Positions 35,805-47,639 of a stretch of DNA of 64,000 bases are shown one piece after another. This DNA is from Limnoperna fortunei. Taxonomy: Eukaryota; Mollusca; Bivalvia; Mytilida; Modiolidae. Location of the stretch: assembly GCA_944474755.1 (NCBI GenBank), contig OX104122.1, forward strand, positions 12,100,641 to 12,164,640, given 5' to 3'. The position numbers and the translations under genes were made by a program. The first letter of the stretch is position 1. Every line of letters begins with the position of its first letter. The notes under the pieces are model-generated. The model was given only the letters and a program-made list of their open reading frames with translations. It made no database searches and was not told where the DNA came from.

Positions 35805-37762
35805 TTAGCGTTTATAATTGAAACAGTCAGAAAAAAAAGTTTGTTTTAGATGTCTTGAACCCTGTTTCATAATAATAAGTGAATTAGCAGGATCTTTCTC
35901 CTTAAATAACATTAACGCTGCTTTGAGTAGGATATAGCCTTTGAGTTTATCGCGATAATCTGCTAACAAATAGCTGTTTTCAATCGTCTGTTGTAGCTCT
36001 CTGATAGCCGTATAGCACTGTTGTATCTCATTAAGATAATAATGACACAGAAAACAAAGAAACGGAAGAAAGATAACTGGCAGAAGAATGCGATAGTTTA
36101 AATAGTTCAATGGCAATTCCAATTCGTCTGGTATCAATGAAGAACCTGAATAAAATTGTATCTTATTCACAGTTACAAGTTTCAAGATACGCAATATTCC
36201 AAGTCTTAGCAAAGTTGTAGATTTGGTCATGTTCAGTTGTTGTTGTGATAGACGGTTTTGACAGTACACTTTCTCTGGTGTGCACTTCATTTTTGCATAA
36301 GAAAGTATATAAAGAGCATTCCTGTAATGTTTCGTTTTGTAGAAAAATGCCGCTAGCATTATCCAACCAGATACAGCATCATGGTGTATATTCTGTACAA
36401 AGTACGCTAACTGTGTCCGTCGTTGCCAGTAAATTAATTTATTCATATCGGAAGTAGAACTTATAATCTGTGGAATTCCTGAACAGAGGGAGGACATGAT
36501 GCGCATGCATGTTAATTTGATAACGGAAGACTTGTTTACACTCAACATTCGAATGCATCTCCTGTATTCGTGCGACGTTGAATCAATTGTTTTAGTTGTA
36601 AAACTTAAGGCAAATGAAATTAAAATAAGTTCCAGTTGTGTGCCTTTCAGTTCTGATGAACCTGACACTGCATTTGAATGGATGTTTAATTGTTTTAATT
36701 GCTCAGAGAAAAGCACACAACGCCAACCAAAACTAAATAATGAGTTTAAATGTCCTAGCAGCAATTGCCGCGGTTGACCTTCTATTTTATTCTCAAACAG
36801 GTTATTGATTGGAATAAAGTAATGAGGACACATTGAGAATTCTACACAATACAGCAACCTTTTAAAACATCTCATAAAACAGTGAACAAGATTTTCTTTG
36901 TTCCAATCTGTCACCGGTAATTCCTCTGACACCCAGAATATAATCGTTTTGATGAAGTATGAACAAAGTAGATTTTTACAATTGATATTACTGTTGATTA
37001 AGTCCTTAAGTAATATCTTCATCAGCGCATAACACAGTAATTGTGTATGATTAAATGAGTATATCAACAGCTTCTCAGCAACGGAAAATGAAATACGCCA
37101 TTCCAGTTCTTCATTATTAGATCCTTTAGAACCAATCGGAACAAAAAGAACCCCATGATCAATTATGTCTGATTTAACGTCTCTGTTAGGCCATGAGGTA
37201 TAGCCTCGTGTTATCCAATTACTTGCTGCCTGTATCCAGTGTTGATTGTGAATACAGCCTGCTATATCAATTGTTTCATTAATGTCTGACAAACATGGCC
37301 CGTGAATATTCTTCAAATGTCCAAATGATGTACTCTTGAGCATGTCTAATTTGAACTTCTCACTGGAAAAATACCATGAATTGCCTCTTTGTTCAAATAA
37401 GTGTGGCATTGTTTCCGAAACTTCAGAAAAATTATTTAAGGATGGCAGTTGAGTAAAACATGGATTGGTATCATTAATTTCCATCACCAGGTTCATTTTC
37501 CCTGGGACAAATTTGACATTTTGTGTGTCTTCATGTACTATAAATGCTTTACAAACACTCATAATATCCAAATCACTACCTTTTAATTCTAGTCCTTCAC
37601 CAACACTTCCACTTATTATTGTGGACTTTATGTCATTAGAATTTATATCACCTGATATATTGGTTATCAAGCGTTTCATTCTCACCGTTTCCTCTGTACC
37701 CACAATATGATAACACATGAATTGATACAATTCTAAAGATGCCGCACGCAATGAAATATCAG
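35805..37762 (-). CDS. Mab-21/cGAS-like receptor (cGLR) nucleotidyltransferase, main exon
   Basis: A single long open exon, 648 codons counted from the Leu codon TTG at 37751. It has no in-frame ATG at its beginning; an acceptor (pyrimidine tract, AATTATAG) places the exon start at 37762, so a short first coding exon must lie upstream and was not found. Residues 48-62 give the nucleotidyltransferase motif GS-x10-DLD (GSVGEGLELKGSDLDIM), matching the hG[GS]...[DE]h[DE]h pattern of cGAS and cGLRs. Residues 217-276 (EWRI...LLCYALMKILLKDL...SYFIKTIIFWVSEE) and 308-320 (CPHYFIPINNLFE) are Mab-21-domain signatures. The C-terminal third is helical with TPR-like pairs near 464-496 and 602-635. cGLRs sense nucleic acid and make cyclic dinucleotides upstream of STING; the third acidic residue was not located, so catalysis is inferred. 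The family is greatly expanded in bivalves. Confidence 0.85.
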
Positions 37763-37769
37763 CTATAAT

Positions 37770-40235
37770 TTAAAAAAAAATCACGCAATAATTATATATT
37801 ATTATTGTAATAGTTATGAAGTACTATTTTTAGTAAAATTTTTTACATAATTGTAAAAATCCATTGATCTTTTTGTTTTAGTAAATTGGTCTCTAGATAC
37901 GTGCACTGCATTTAGAAAGGCATTATTAAAAGCATGTGTCATATTAATTGAGTTTTTACTTTAAATGAATGCGTTGAATATATAGTTGGGTTGTATTTGT
38001 TTAGCTACAGTTTACAAAATGAAAAAAATGACCTCTGGAACATTGTTGTACGAAGTTACAGATATTAATTTTCGATGCTTTTGATAGCCTTACGAGATTA
38101 AAATAAGTATTGTTTATCTTTTTTTATTGAATGGTGTCTGACTCTCATTTCAACAATTGTTCTGTTATATCGTGGCGTTCATTTTTATCGTTAGAGAAAC
38201 CCTGAACCTTCAGCAGAAGAAGACTAATACTGATTTTAGATCGGAGTCGATTAAACCCAGCCCGCAGGCCACATGCAAAGTGTGGACAGATACGTGATAA
38301 ACGGTAGATGACTAACTACCCTAAACAGTCGACCACCGACTATTATAAGTAAGAAAATTTGCCGAGGTTACTTCGATGATAAAACCATCACCTTATATTA
38401 GTTATCAAATTAAATTTGATCTTCGTGAAGGCTTGGAGTGTAATGACTATGCAATGTGGTTGTTTTAATATGGTGAAATTTAGACACTGTTACAATTCAT
38501 GGACAAAATACCAACAAATGTTAAATTATATATGTTCGTTTTACCTGCCATCTTGTTCAGTCGTTTGTTGGTTGCTACTGGTTTTCCGTCTTCATATTTA
38601 CTCTCCCATTACTAAGAAGAACAATATTTATAAAAAATAGCATCAGCCTTAACCAGTGTGAATGCGAAATTTTGTGGATGGACCAAATAAACATTGATAT
38701 ATGAGCATGGCGTGTCTTGTAATAAACATGTACACACATAGGTGCTTAAAGGACAGTGCCGATATAAAAGTATGCGCTATTATATTTCCAAGAAAATGCA
38801 GAAACGAAACGTTAGAAAACAAATTTGAATTGTTTCCATTTATGCGGTAACGAGACTTTCAGCAATTTTTCAGCTATTCCATGGAGTGCAGGTGTTATTG
38901 GGACTGGAAACAGAAGTACCCAGTGAAACCACCAACCTTCGACAGGAAAACGCTTATTCCAAACTTGAGGTGGTTCTCAAACTGGTTTGATCAGAACATT
39001 ATCAGGTTTGGAGTCCAGTTTTCTTCAAATCAGGACCAATTTTATTTGTTGATATAATTTGTGAGCGTGGATTACTGGCCCAGCCCAAATAGCATGTACA
39101 AGGCAAAAATCCTGAACTTTGCTCTGCAGTTTGTGACCACTTTGTAGCCGTTTGCTAAATATGTAAACTTGTTAGATAAAGAATTTCAAATAATCGGACT
39201 TCTCGAAATGTATGAATAAAAGTATTGATATCAATATAAGGTAATAGCATTGTTCTTTGGAAATTCTAAGGCCACTAAATTGGGTACAAATGATATTAAA
39301 TAATAATAATAATGACTTACTTTCTTCCTATAAAACACAAGTCGACCGGCACATTGTTAGAACTTCAGGCTTTTGTAGGGTCTACACAACGAGTCTTCTC
39401 TTGTTGCAATCTACAACACGGGTCTACTGCATGCATTGAGCGTGATTTCAATATAGATATAACTTAATGTCTTCTTGAGGTTTAAAATGATTCACAATTT
39501 AAGTGTTTTCGATAAAATATGACATCACAATAAATTATACAATCAATCGTTCGACGGAAGTGGTGGGTTTTTTAGCATGATTACCCCAAAACAATAGTAA
39601 CTTCCTTAAAGGTGGAGTCTGACTTCACGTCGTTTTAGTTGAGTGTCGACTAAAAGACTGACATAAAATATCAATTTAAATAGAATAAATTGAGTCTGTC
39701 GTCTTTATTCTAAGTTAGATGAGATTAATATTTGGTAATTACCAAAAAAAAAAACACAACATCTTAATTAAGGCTTTCTAAATCAGAGGTCATAATTGAA
39801 CCGTCATTTAGAAATAAACAAACAGCTGTCTGCTAGTTATAACAGAGTTTTACTAATCTAGGAGCATCTGGCTACTTTAAGGTACACGTAGAGTTCTCTC
39901 CTTTTTTATTACAAAGCATGATACTAGAAAATTCAAATTATCTATAAAATTGCCAAAATGAATGAATGAAACGTTCATAGCTGTCCAAAATAACCACGTG
40001 AGCCCCTTAATTTATATCATTTAATGCACTTACCATAAACAAAAAATTGTAACGCAAGATGAATTTTTGAAAATAATTTTCTGTGTATGTTGTGCTCTGT
40101 AAAAACAACTGTGTAACAAAGTTGTAAAAAACAAAACGCATTACAAAAGGTACTGTAACGTTGTTTGAACGAAAACATGTTAACACGAAATAAAACAGAT
40201 AACAGAAGAGTTTACCAACTAGCAAATAATTTACA
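37770..40235. other. Non-coding stretch with two degraded SINE copies
   Basis: 38165-38345 (minus) keeps TGGCGTTCATTTTTATC, CCCAGCCCGCAGG and ACTACCCTAAACAGTCG-like head text. 38848-38950 (minus) keeps the ACTTTCAGCAATTTTTCAGC tail region and CCACCAACCTTCGACAGG. An (AAT)n patch lies at about 39298. The missing first exon of the cGLR gene should be here or further upstream; no exon with good borders was recognised. Confidence 0.55.
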
Positions 40236-40239
40236 CTCC

Positions 40240-40490
40240 CATCAATAAGAATGGATGAACTTTATAAAAATATCACCAATCTGGATATAAACAAGTCTTC
40301 TGGTACAGACAATATTGAAGCAAAGTCTTGAAAATTAGTGCCCCAACATTTATTTCTTCATTTATATATATTGTTAACAGAATGATGGACAGAGGAATAT
40401 TTCCAAGTGTCCTTAAAGGTACTAAAGTTTCACTTAAAATCTGGTGAAAAACATCTGGCTACAAATTACCAATACATGTTCTGCCTACTA
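40240..40490 (+). pseudogene. LINE reverse transcriptase N-terminal fragment
   Basis: The frame reads KNITNLDINKSSGTDNIEAK, which is the LN..KS.G.D.I..K start of a LINE polymerase domain. It continues after a frame change with IVNRMMDRGIFPSVLKGTKV and ends in LKSGEKHLATNY, i.e. the P..FKSG....NYRPIS block. It differs from the relic at 34.3-35.3 kb, so it is a separate element. Confidence 0.75.
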
Positions 40491-40512
40491 TCTTAACATG
40501 TCTCAACGTACT

Positions 40513-40625
40513 ACTTACAGGTACTAATCAATTGATTGCCTGGTTTATTTATTTCGCCTTACGTATTACTTGCAGGTATTGATCGATTGTTTGACTAGTT
40601 CATTTATTTACGTCTTATATGTCTA
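40513..40625. repeat. 55-bp tandem duplication
   Basis: ACTTACAGGTACTAATCAATTG at 40513 is repeated in diverged form (ACTTGCAGGTATTGATCGATTG) at 40568. Confidence 0.7.
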
Positions 40626-40629
40626 ATTA

Positions 40630-40815
40630 GAGGCAAGCTCTTCTTATACGTCATGAGAACCTGATTGCACCCATGGTTTTTATTGTGTGTGGGTTATTCA
40701 CTTCATGTTTTTGTGTTTTTTTTATATTTATTTTGCGTAGTATATAATTTGTCTATATTAGGATTTGTATTTGTCCCTGTACTTTTGGCTCTAGTTGTTC
40801 ATTCGGTTTTCTTTG
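40630..40815 (+). mobile_element. Penelope-like element 3' tail relic
   Basis: The order CACCCATGGTTTTTATTGTG, GGGTTATTC, TTTTTGTG, TTTTGCGTAG, TTGTCTATATTAGGATTTGT, CCCTGTACTTTTGGCTC parallels the minus-strand tail at 62925-63090 next to a Penelope-like coding fragment. Only the tail is present. Confidence 0.5.
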
Positions 40816-41819
40816 CTATTTTCCTTACTACGTGAATTTATTGATGCTATTGATTATTGACGTGTTTAAACATATAAAACATTATTCATTAATGAAATAT
40901 AAATTTTAATGTGAATTCACATTATTTAAGAAGCAAACCGATACTGAGTAGGCATGATGTATTTTTTAATCTTAGAATATGATTGATGTCTTAAAATGGT
41001 GGGTGGGGTGTATTCATCTATGCCTGAAGATTTCAGCGTTAAACCACGGTTGCGCATACAAAACTTTACAACTTAAATGTCGAGATCACTACTGGAATTA
41101 TTAACCTTGATATTCTGCTATTACTAGGACCATCGGAATATCACAGCCTTTTACGACAATTCGCTTTGCTGCCACTGTGAAGCAATTATTCAAAGCACGA
41201 ATTACATAATCTTACGATTTAATATAACTTTATATGGATAACGTTTAAACGTTGTATTTATTGCCATGGCTATATACATTACTATATCCTGAATATATGA
41301 CATGCAAATCAATACGTTAAAAGTCTTCGTCTATGTGTATAGTAATATTTATTTCTTAAAACTACAAATTTTATAACATACTTTGCCGTTTATACGTATT
41401 GAAGGTCACAATTTTGAACGACAATGTAGCATGTTTTGTTTCATATATAACTTGTTTGATATTTCAAGTACCAATTAATACGTTTTCGAAACAGATGTAT
41501 CAAACCACAGTCTGAATCATAATTCAATGCGTTAACCATTTTTTGTTTTAAACATATATATTCAGAAATAAATCTTAAATGGATTGGATAGCAGGCAAGG
41601 CCTATATATGTCCTCTACATTTACGGTAATATATTATAACTTTATTTGACGAAATAAATATACTGTATCACAGTTATTACAAAAAAGGTATTATTTCATC
41701 ATTTAAATATTTTGATTTTTTGTCATAATTTGCTAGTGTTATAATGTTTTAAAAGTAACACACAATATTTGTTTGTATTTGAGTTGTAGCGAAACTGTAT
41801 TCCCATTATCTAGATGGCT

Positions 41820-42035
41820 CTTTTGATAACAACAATAGTTGAAGACTTACTAGTGCGTGAATGGGTAAATGTACACATACGTATTGGCTGGAGAGCACAG
41901 AAAAGGAAACGAGATCATGTAACTATTCTTTTGATAACAACAATAGTTGAAGACGTACTAGTGCGTGAATGGGTAAATGTACACATACGTATTGGCTGGA
42001 CAGCACAGAAAAGGAAACGAGATCATGTAACTATT
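41820..42035 (+). repeat. 108-bp tandem duplication with an open 82-codon frame
   Basis: Copies at 41820-41927 and 41928-42035 differ at only a few positions, so the event is recent. The step equals 36 codons, so the frame starting at ATG 41814 stays open through both copies, giving two near-identical Arg/Lys-rich modules (LLITTIVED.LVREWVNVHI and following). No signal peptide or known domain is seen. The length match to a codon multiple may be chance. Confidence 0.85.
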
Positions 42036-42291
42036 CTAAGATATACATCACATTTAAAATAAAAATATTTTACATAATTATATCATCAATTGTATCTGAA
42101 GTGACTCAACCGTTTAAGTTTAACAAATGTGCAAACTTTGGTCATTAGTAAATTAATAATAAATTGTAAATGACATGTTTTGCATGTACGAGTTAGATGA
42201 TTTATTTTATTTTATTATTTTATTGTCCTACAAAATTAATTTATGAATAAATGATATCATTTTAAAATATCTTTTAGGGTAAAAACACATC

Positions 42292-42580
42292 ATAAAATTT
42301 ATAGGGGCCTCGCGGTGGCCGAGTGGTTAAGGTAGTTCGTATACTATTGATCACGTGGTCTGTCAACACTGAGATTGCAGATTTAATTCACACTGCAGGC
42401 AGGGTGTACTCGACTGCAATCATAATTGACAAGGATTGCCACTTTTCCTACCGCAGGTCGGGGGTTTTCTCCGGGCACTCCGGATTTCTCCCCTAATAAA
42501 AACTGGACGCCATGATATAGTTGAAAAATTGATGAAAGTGGCGTTAAACACCATTAAACAAACAAACAATACAATTTATA
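42292..42580 (+). mobile_element. tRNA-headed SINE with target duplication
   Basis: A full copy at 42304-42568: head GGGGCCTCGCGGTGGCCGAG with a Ser/Leu-like box A, a box-B region, CCTACCGCAGGTCGGGGG, TGGACGCCATGATATAG and an AAACAAACAAAC tail. Flanks ATAAAATTTATA (42292-42303) and ATACAATTTATA (to 42580) form a 12-bp target duplication with one mismatch. It sits about 70 bp upstream of an exon. Confidence 0.92.
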
Positions 42581-42636
42581 TCTTCCACGTGGCATTTAAC
42601 AATTTGATGCTAATATCGATTGCTACCTGGATTTAG

Positions 42637-45600
42637 AAGAATTTGCAAAAGCCGCAGAAACCGACACTTCCGGTCCTAAATTGACTGCTGGTTTTGATCT
42701 TCCCGACAAAAATGGTATGTAAACATGGTGTTAACAAGCTTTATTTTGGTCTTGAATGTTTGCAGATATGTGAATTGTTTTTGTCTGATTAAATCAATAT
42801 TTCTAGAAACAATGTTTTAACAGAAAAACTGACTGAAACTCATAGTCTTGAAGATAGGCACAAACAAATCTTGAGCTTTATTGAATAATTAATAGTTATT
42901 CCAATTTTTTTGTTCTAACTCCATATTCTATACAACGATGAAGCACAACGACTGATCAACCCAGTATTTCACATACTTCTCGATAGAACACCCTCTTGAC
43001 CCGAAATTACGAATCTCAAATTTATTGAAAAGTGTATTCAGTATGAAACAACACATCTCATAGCGGATAAGCTTCACGTACAGACGCAGTAATTTGAATT
43101 TAAAAATGTATAAAAATTAAATAAACAGACTATATAAAGATAAGGTAGATCTCGTTTTTTTAATTTATAAACATCATTCTTTGTTTACAAACGTCACGTG
43201 CAGACTACAAATGTAAACTCAAAGTAAAAGGGAGATGTCGTGTGCCGGAGAGTGGTTTAGTCGTGATTAAATTTGCTGTTACACTTGCGATTTATTTTTT
43301 GTTATATTTATTGGAAGTAAAAACGAACGATATTGTACAGTGTAATTAATCTGTACTAAGAGATCCGCAGAAATCAATGGATCTTTTCTTGAACTACCAA
43401 TGCTTCTCTTTGAAGAAATGTCGTATACATCTTTTTATTTGGCATCCTCGAATGTAACAGAGTTACCCGTACGTTACAATGGCAACCATTTATGTTATGT
43501 TAATGTGGCTCGTTTTAATAAATTATATTTGTCATGTTTACAGATTTACATGTGTTTCATTTAATTTTTTTAAATTGCAGGTGATTCAAAATTGTTAATC
43601 GAAGAGCAAATAAAAGCTATACCCAGTAGTTGCACAAAGGTAGGATTAATTAATATCTAGTACATAAAATATTGAATCGGTGAGAAAAAGTATTGTAAAC
43701 TGGTAAATTAAGCACAACTTGGTTTTAGTGTCGCTATACAAAGACACATTTGTATATATTTCTGCTACAATAGCAGATTAACGCCTTTAACATCTAATTT
43801 TGTCACTGTGTGTGTAAAGATCTTGTAGCGGTACTGAGCTCTCCTTCCGACATTTTTATCAGACGGAACATACAAACTCATTGATTTATTGTACTAAAAG
43901 ACAAAATACTTTTTATGTACCCATGTATACGAAAACAACGGCACATAATATAATTTATAACCTGTGGGCCCATATGAAAACAACCCGATATATTTATAAT
44001 ATTTTTTCATGTTATACAACACTATACACCTGGAAAAAAGTTAAGCACCCACCAGTTTTCTTTTCAAGTCAAACATATTCGAACACATTCGGACTTAAAA
44101 AGGAACTGTCATTCGTTTTTAATTTGTATAGTGTGATGAACCAGTATATTAATATACTTAAAAATAGTCCTTCAGATAGATACATTTATGTATATCCTGC
44201 TGGATACCACATGTAAATTATAGATCAAACGCACCTCATAAAGGAAAAACCTAACAACCATCAAAGTGGACTCTCCCACTAGTATATAAGCAGCGGCAAT
44301 CTTGGTAACTTGGTCATTTTGTATTGTGGCCATTGTAACTCCTGAATAAGGCTTATACTAATACCCAGTTTCATATATATATATATATATATATATATTT
44401 TACATAGTGTTGTAATTCTTGCATAAGGTATACACTGTATATATTAGATAGCAATAGTTGGTTAGCCACATATTATCTGGAACACCATTGATATTAAAGG
44501 GTGAGAGGGTGTTCAATATAAGTGATTATAGTGCAGTACACGTAGAGTTGTACGCCACCTGAGGGCCATTTTGATAGAAGTTGTATTACCACGAATTAGG
44601 TGGTCTGCCTCAAGGGTCGGCCATTGTGATTTTTTAAGTGGCGTCCCATATACAGTTATCTACAATAAAGCAATTTCTCCCAGATCTTGGGTAACCAGGT
44701 ACGAACTTAATACATGCAACCGACCGGCACGCGACAATAGTCTTTAAAAGTATTGTCACCGAAAGCTCCAAACTGTAATTTATTTCTCCAATCACACTTG
44801 AAATCGCCAATCATAAACACAAAATTGATAATTAGCCGTCGAACTGTAGCCATACCCGGTGTAATTGAGCTTCTAAAAGTTCTGTGGAGGAGGTTCCCAA
44901 TTGATCCCACTGATGCTCTATTGGGTTATGATCTGGATCTTGCAGGCCACGGAAGCGTGATCACAGATCCGTTCTCTAGATATGCCTTTTCTGCCCTGGT
45001 GTGATAAGGTCTAGCGTTATCATTCTTGAAAACAGGTCTTGACGATTACGGGTGGTTTTCAAACTAAGGCACAACTACAGGTGTATGCACGTCCCGGGTG
45101 CACATTTTGCCATTAAGGTTGCCATTAATTGTTATCAGATGCAGTTTGCAATCATGTGAGATACAGCCCACATCACAACTGAGCCCCCACCAAAAGGCAC
45201 TGTTGGAAAAATGTTTCTTAGCGTGTAACCCGGGTTCGCCAATCAGTTACATGGAGTAAAAATCGACTCTCATCTGAATAGTGTAGTCGTCGCCAGGTTC
45301 TACGGTTCCAATTTTTGTCTTCCTCTTCACCAGGCCAACCAGATAGCGATCATCAAGCATTGGTTGTTTAATGACTCTCCTTGACCTCAATCTTATAGCT
45401 TTTAGGCGATTTCGTACTGTTCTGGCTGACATATTACGACCAGGTAACCATTGTTGCTTGAGACAGGTGCTTGCTGCAAACGGATTGCGCCTAACAATCC
45501 ATCTTCACGTTGGTTGTCACAGATAGTCGCCTAGATCGGTACCGGTCTTAACGCGTGGCAGCATGTATTCTGACCACACGACTAATGACTGTATAATAAT

Positions 45601-46892
45601 AGCCAAGCAGACGTCCTATTGCCTTGTAAGACATGCCAGTGGAATGCATGCCGATTATTTGCCATCCCTATGCTTCTGATATCCGCCTCGCCTCCTTGCC
45701 ATGCTTACTTTAAATGATTTGGCAATTAGAAATTTGGGATCTAAATACCAATATGTTGAACGGAAATTTACTGCACTTTCTGACATCATGAAGGGGGAAA
45801 GTTTCACGTGGACAGAAAACCGCTCTTAATCAAAGTTTCACACCTGAACGCTCACATACTTTTAAATATACATTGTACATAAAAGAATTAATACTGGCTC
45901 AAATCATCAAAATTAAACTTTATTTACAATAAACGGATAACAAAAGCATTCGGGCCTCCTTGGTACTACCAAAAATGAGTTATAATTTTGCAACCAATAT
46001 AGAACTGGGACAACAACAAATATAATTTGACATAAGGCTATATCCTGACCCGGCAGGTATTCCTTAATGAATAATGTACAAAAAGCTACAGATTTAGACC
46101 TTGATAATATGTTTATTTATAGCATATAAATGATTTTTTGACAAATAGGATTTTGTTCCTAATTTGCAAGTCGGTATAGATAACGTCTTTCAAACAGATT
46201 TATCAGTCTTTATAATTATCTCCCTTCTCGTATCTCCCAACAGATGGCGTTTACTCCATTGTATAAAAGCTTAACACGCTTTGCACATTTGGGCACGTGC
46301 GTTAGAATTAGATAGTTTTAAGTTACCCGCCATCACACCCTAACCAAATTTTAGTTCTGGCAAAGGAACTTATTTCTATGAAGGACTTTAGTTTTTATTA
46401 TGTTTCTGGTTTGTTTGTATTTTTTTTAATCACTACAGTTTTTATCATGCATGTATTATCAACAACTTTAGAATAAGTTATGTATTTAAGTAGTTTACGT
46501 TCTGTAAAAACAAAGTTGTTAAGCTGTATTATGATGTTTGTGAATATGTAAAAGGCCTATAATATCACCATCTTTGATGGGATGGGTTCTTTATTATAGT
46601 AGTTAAGATTTCTATCTATTTGTATGTATATATGTTTTATTATTTGTAATTTGCGTTTTCATCATTTATATTTATTAATAAATGACATTTTCAATTCGAT
46701 GCCGAGTTTCTTCTTCCCTCCCATCAAACGGAGCTCAGCCTGTGTTGACAAAACAATATTACACAGATAATTAAACTTTAGATTAAAACGAAAGTTGTAA
46801 TGTAACTGTTTTATTGTTTTTTATTTCAGAAAGAGATGATATATATCGAGGCTATAAATGAAAAGGCAGAGAAAGCTGATGCTTCTATCTAG
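42637..46892 (+). CDS. 3' end of a three-exon gene, function unknown
   Basis: Three consecutive exons have matching phases. Exon 42637-42714 (acceptor CTGGATTTAG, donor AATG|GTATGT) runs phase 1 to 1 and encodes EFAKAAETDTSGPKLTAGFD plus six residues. Exon 43581-43639 (acceptor AAATTGCAG, donor ACAAAG|GTAGGA) runs phase 1 to 0 and encodes GDSKLLIEEQIKAIPSSCTK. Exon 46830-46892 (acceptor TTTATTTCAG) encodes KEMIYIEAINEKAEKADASI and a stop. AATAAA follows at 46894 and 46908. Phases join without a break, which chance would rarely give. The product's C-terminus is acidic/basic and helical; no family was recognised. Upstream exons with the start codon were not found. The 3.2-kb last intron holds a Tc1-like relic. 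Confidence 0.65.
44373..44398. repeat. (AT)n microsatellite
   Basis: Thirteen AT units following TC. Confidence 0.95.
44790..45702 (-). pseudogene. Tc1/mariner-type transposase relic
   Basis: From ATG at 45702 (MARRRGGYQKH), minus-strand frames give in order: a helix-turn-helix region with MSYKAIGRLLGYY-like text; SARTVRNRLKAIRLRSRRVI, a Tc1 signature; HYSDESRFLLHV with the second-block catalytic Asp (DESRF); VFKNDNARPYHTRA with the NDNARPH Asp; and AYLENGSVITLPWPARS followed by a disrupted PDLNPIEH block. Frame changes and stops occur throughout. DDE-type transposases of this family cut and paste the element between terminal inverted repeats; none could be recognised at the ends here. It sits in the last intron of the 42.6-46.9 kb gene, opposite strand. 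Confidence 0.85.
45750..46825. other. Intronic non-coding stretch
   Basis: No exon or repeat array was seen between the transposase relic and the last exon of the gene. Confidence 0.5.
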
Positions 46893-46893
46893 A

Positions 46894-46913
46894 AATAAAT
46901 TATTCAAAATAAA
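46894..46913 (+). promoter_or_regulatory. Polyadenylation signals
   Basis: Two AATAAA hexamers (46894-46899 and 46908-46913) start 2 and 16 bases after the stop codon of the three-exon gene. The 3'UTR would be very short. Confidence 0.6.
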
Positions 46914-47639
46914 ATGTATACGTATGGCTTTTTTGTTCCCTTTGTCTCGAAAATTTCTTAAATAAGACGTAACTTACGGTGCAGGTTGGATAACAAACAC
47001 ACAATAATTCATATATGCTTTTAGTTTGCTGCATATTGAGTTAATATAACTTAATGTGTGCATTAGTCTAGGGCTTAGATTGATGGATAGATGTTTGCTG
47101 CTGGCAGGAAAAAAATGACTAGATAATTTTTTCGGATGCTTTATGGTCTCTTTGAGAACCCATTTATATATACTGTGTGTTTTCCAGATGGCACAGCATC
47201 TGTTAGAACTCTCGTCGTCTATTTTCTATGCTTTTGCCTCATTCCTAAAATTGCCTCAAGTGTCACATGTTCAATACGTACCTTCCGTAGCACTACGATC
47301 AAGTCTAGCTGGTTGGTGCGCTTGTGCTGATAAACTTTAGTCTTCAGTGTTTGTTCTGCATAGTTGTAATTATTTGTCTTAGCCTATGTCAATTAAGACA
47401 AATGTTTGCCTTTTAAATTAAAAATAAAACTTAAATATAAAAATACACAGTAACAAAACATGAGCATTATTACATAATAATGCAATGGGTTAACCGAATG
47501 ACTCTACATCAAGGAAACAGTTAGATTATACTTTATAAAGACAATACACATGAGTGTTTTAGTGGTGCAAATATCCACAAATTTAGCATTGTTGAGGGAC
47601 AAAACATCATAAATAAATGTGGAAGGTGATATAAAACCT

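Noticed and set aside
37749..37751. Start codon of the cGLR frame
   Set aside because: The codon is TTG, not ATG. The frame continues upstream to an acceptor at 37763-37764, so this is an internal Leu in a spliced exon, not a start.
44030..44055. TGGAAAAAAGTTAAGCACCC as a possible transposon terminal repeat
   Set aside because: It resembles mariner-type ends, but no inverted partner was found between 44.6 and 46.8 kb.
43881..44216. 111-codon plus-strand open frame
   Set aside because: Low-complexity Tyr/Ile/Thr-rich text in an intron, with no recognisable motif.
47143..47340. Two overlapping 64-65-codon frames near a TTTTCCAG|ATGG site
   Set aside because: The two frames compete, neither shows a motif, and no donor follows; probably chance.
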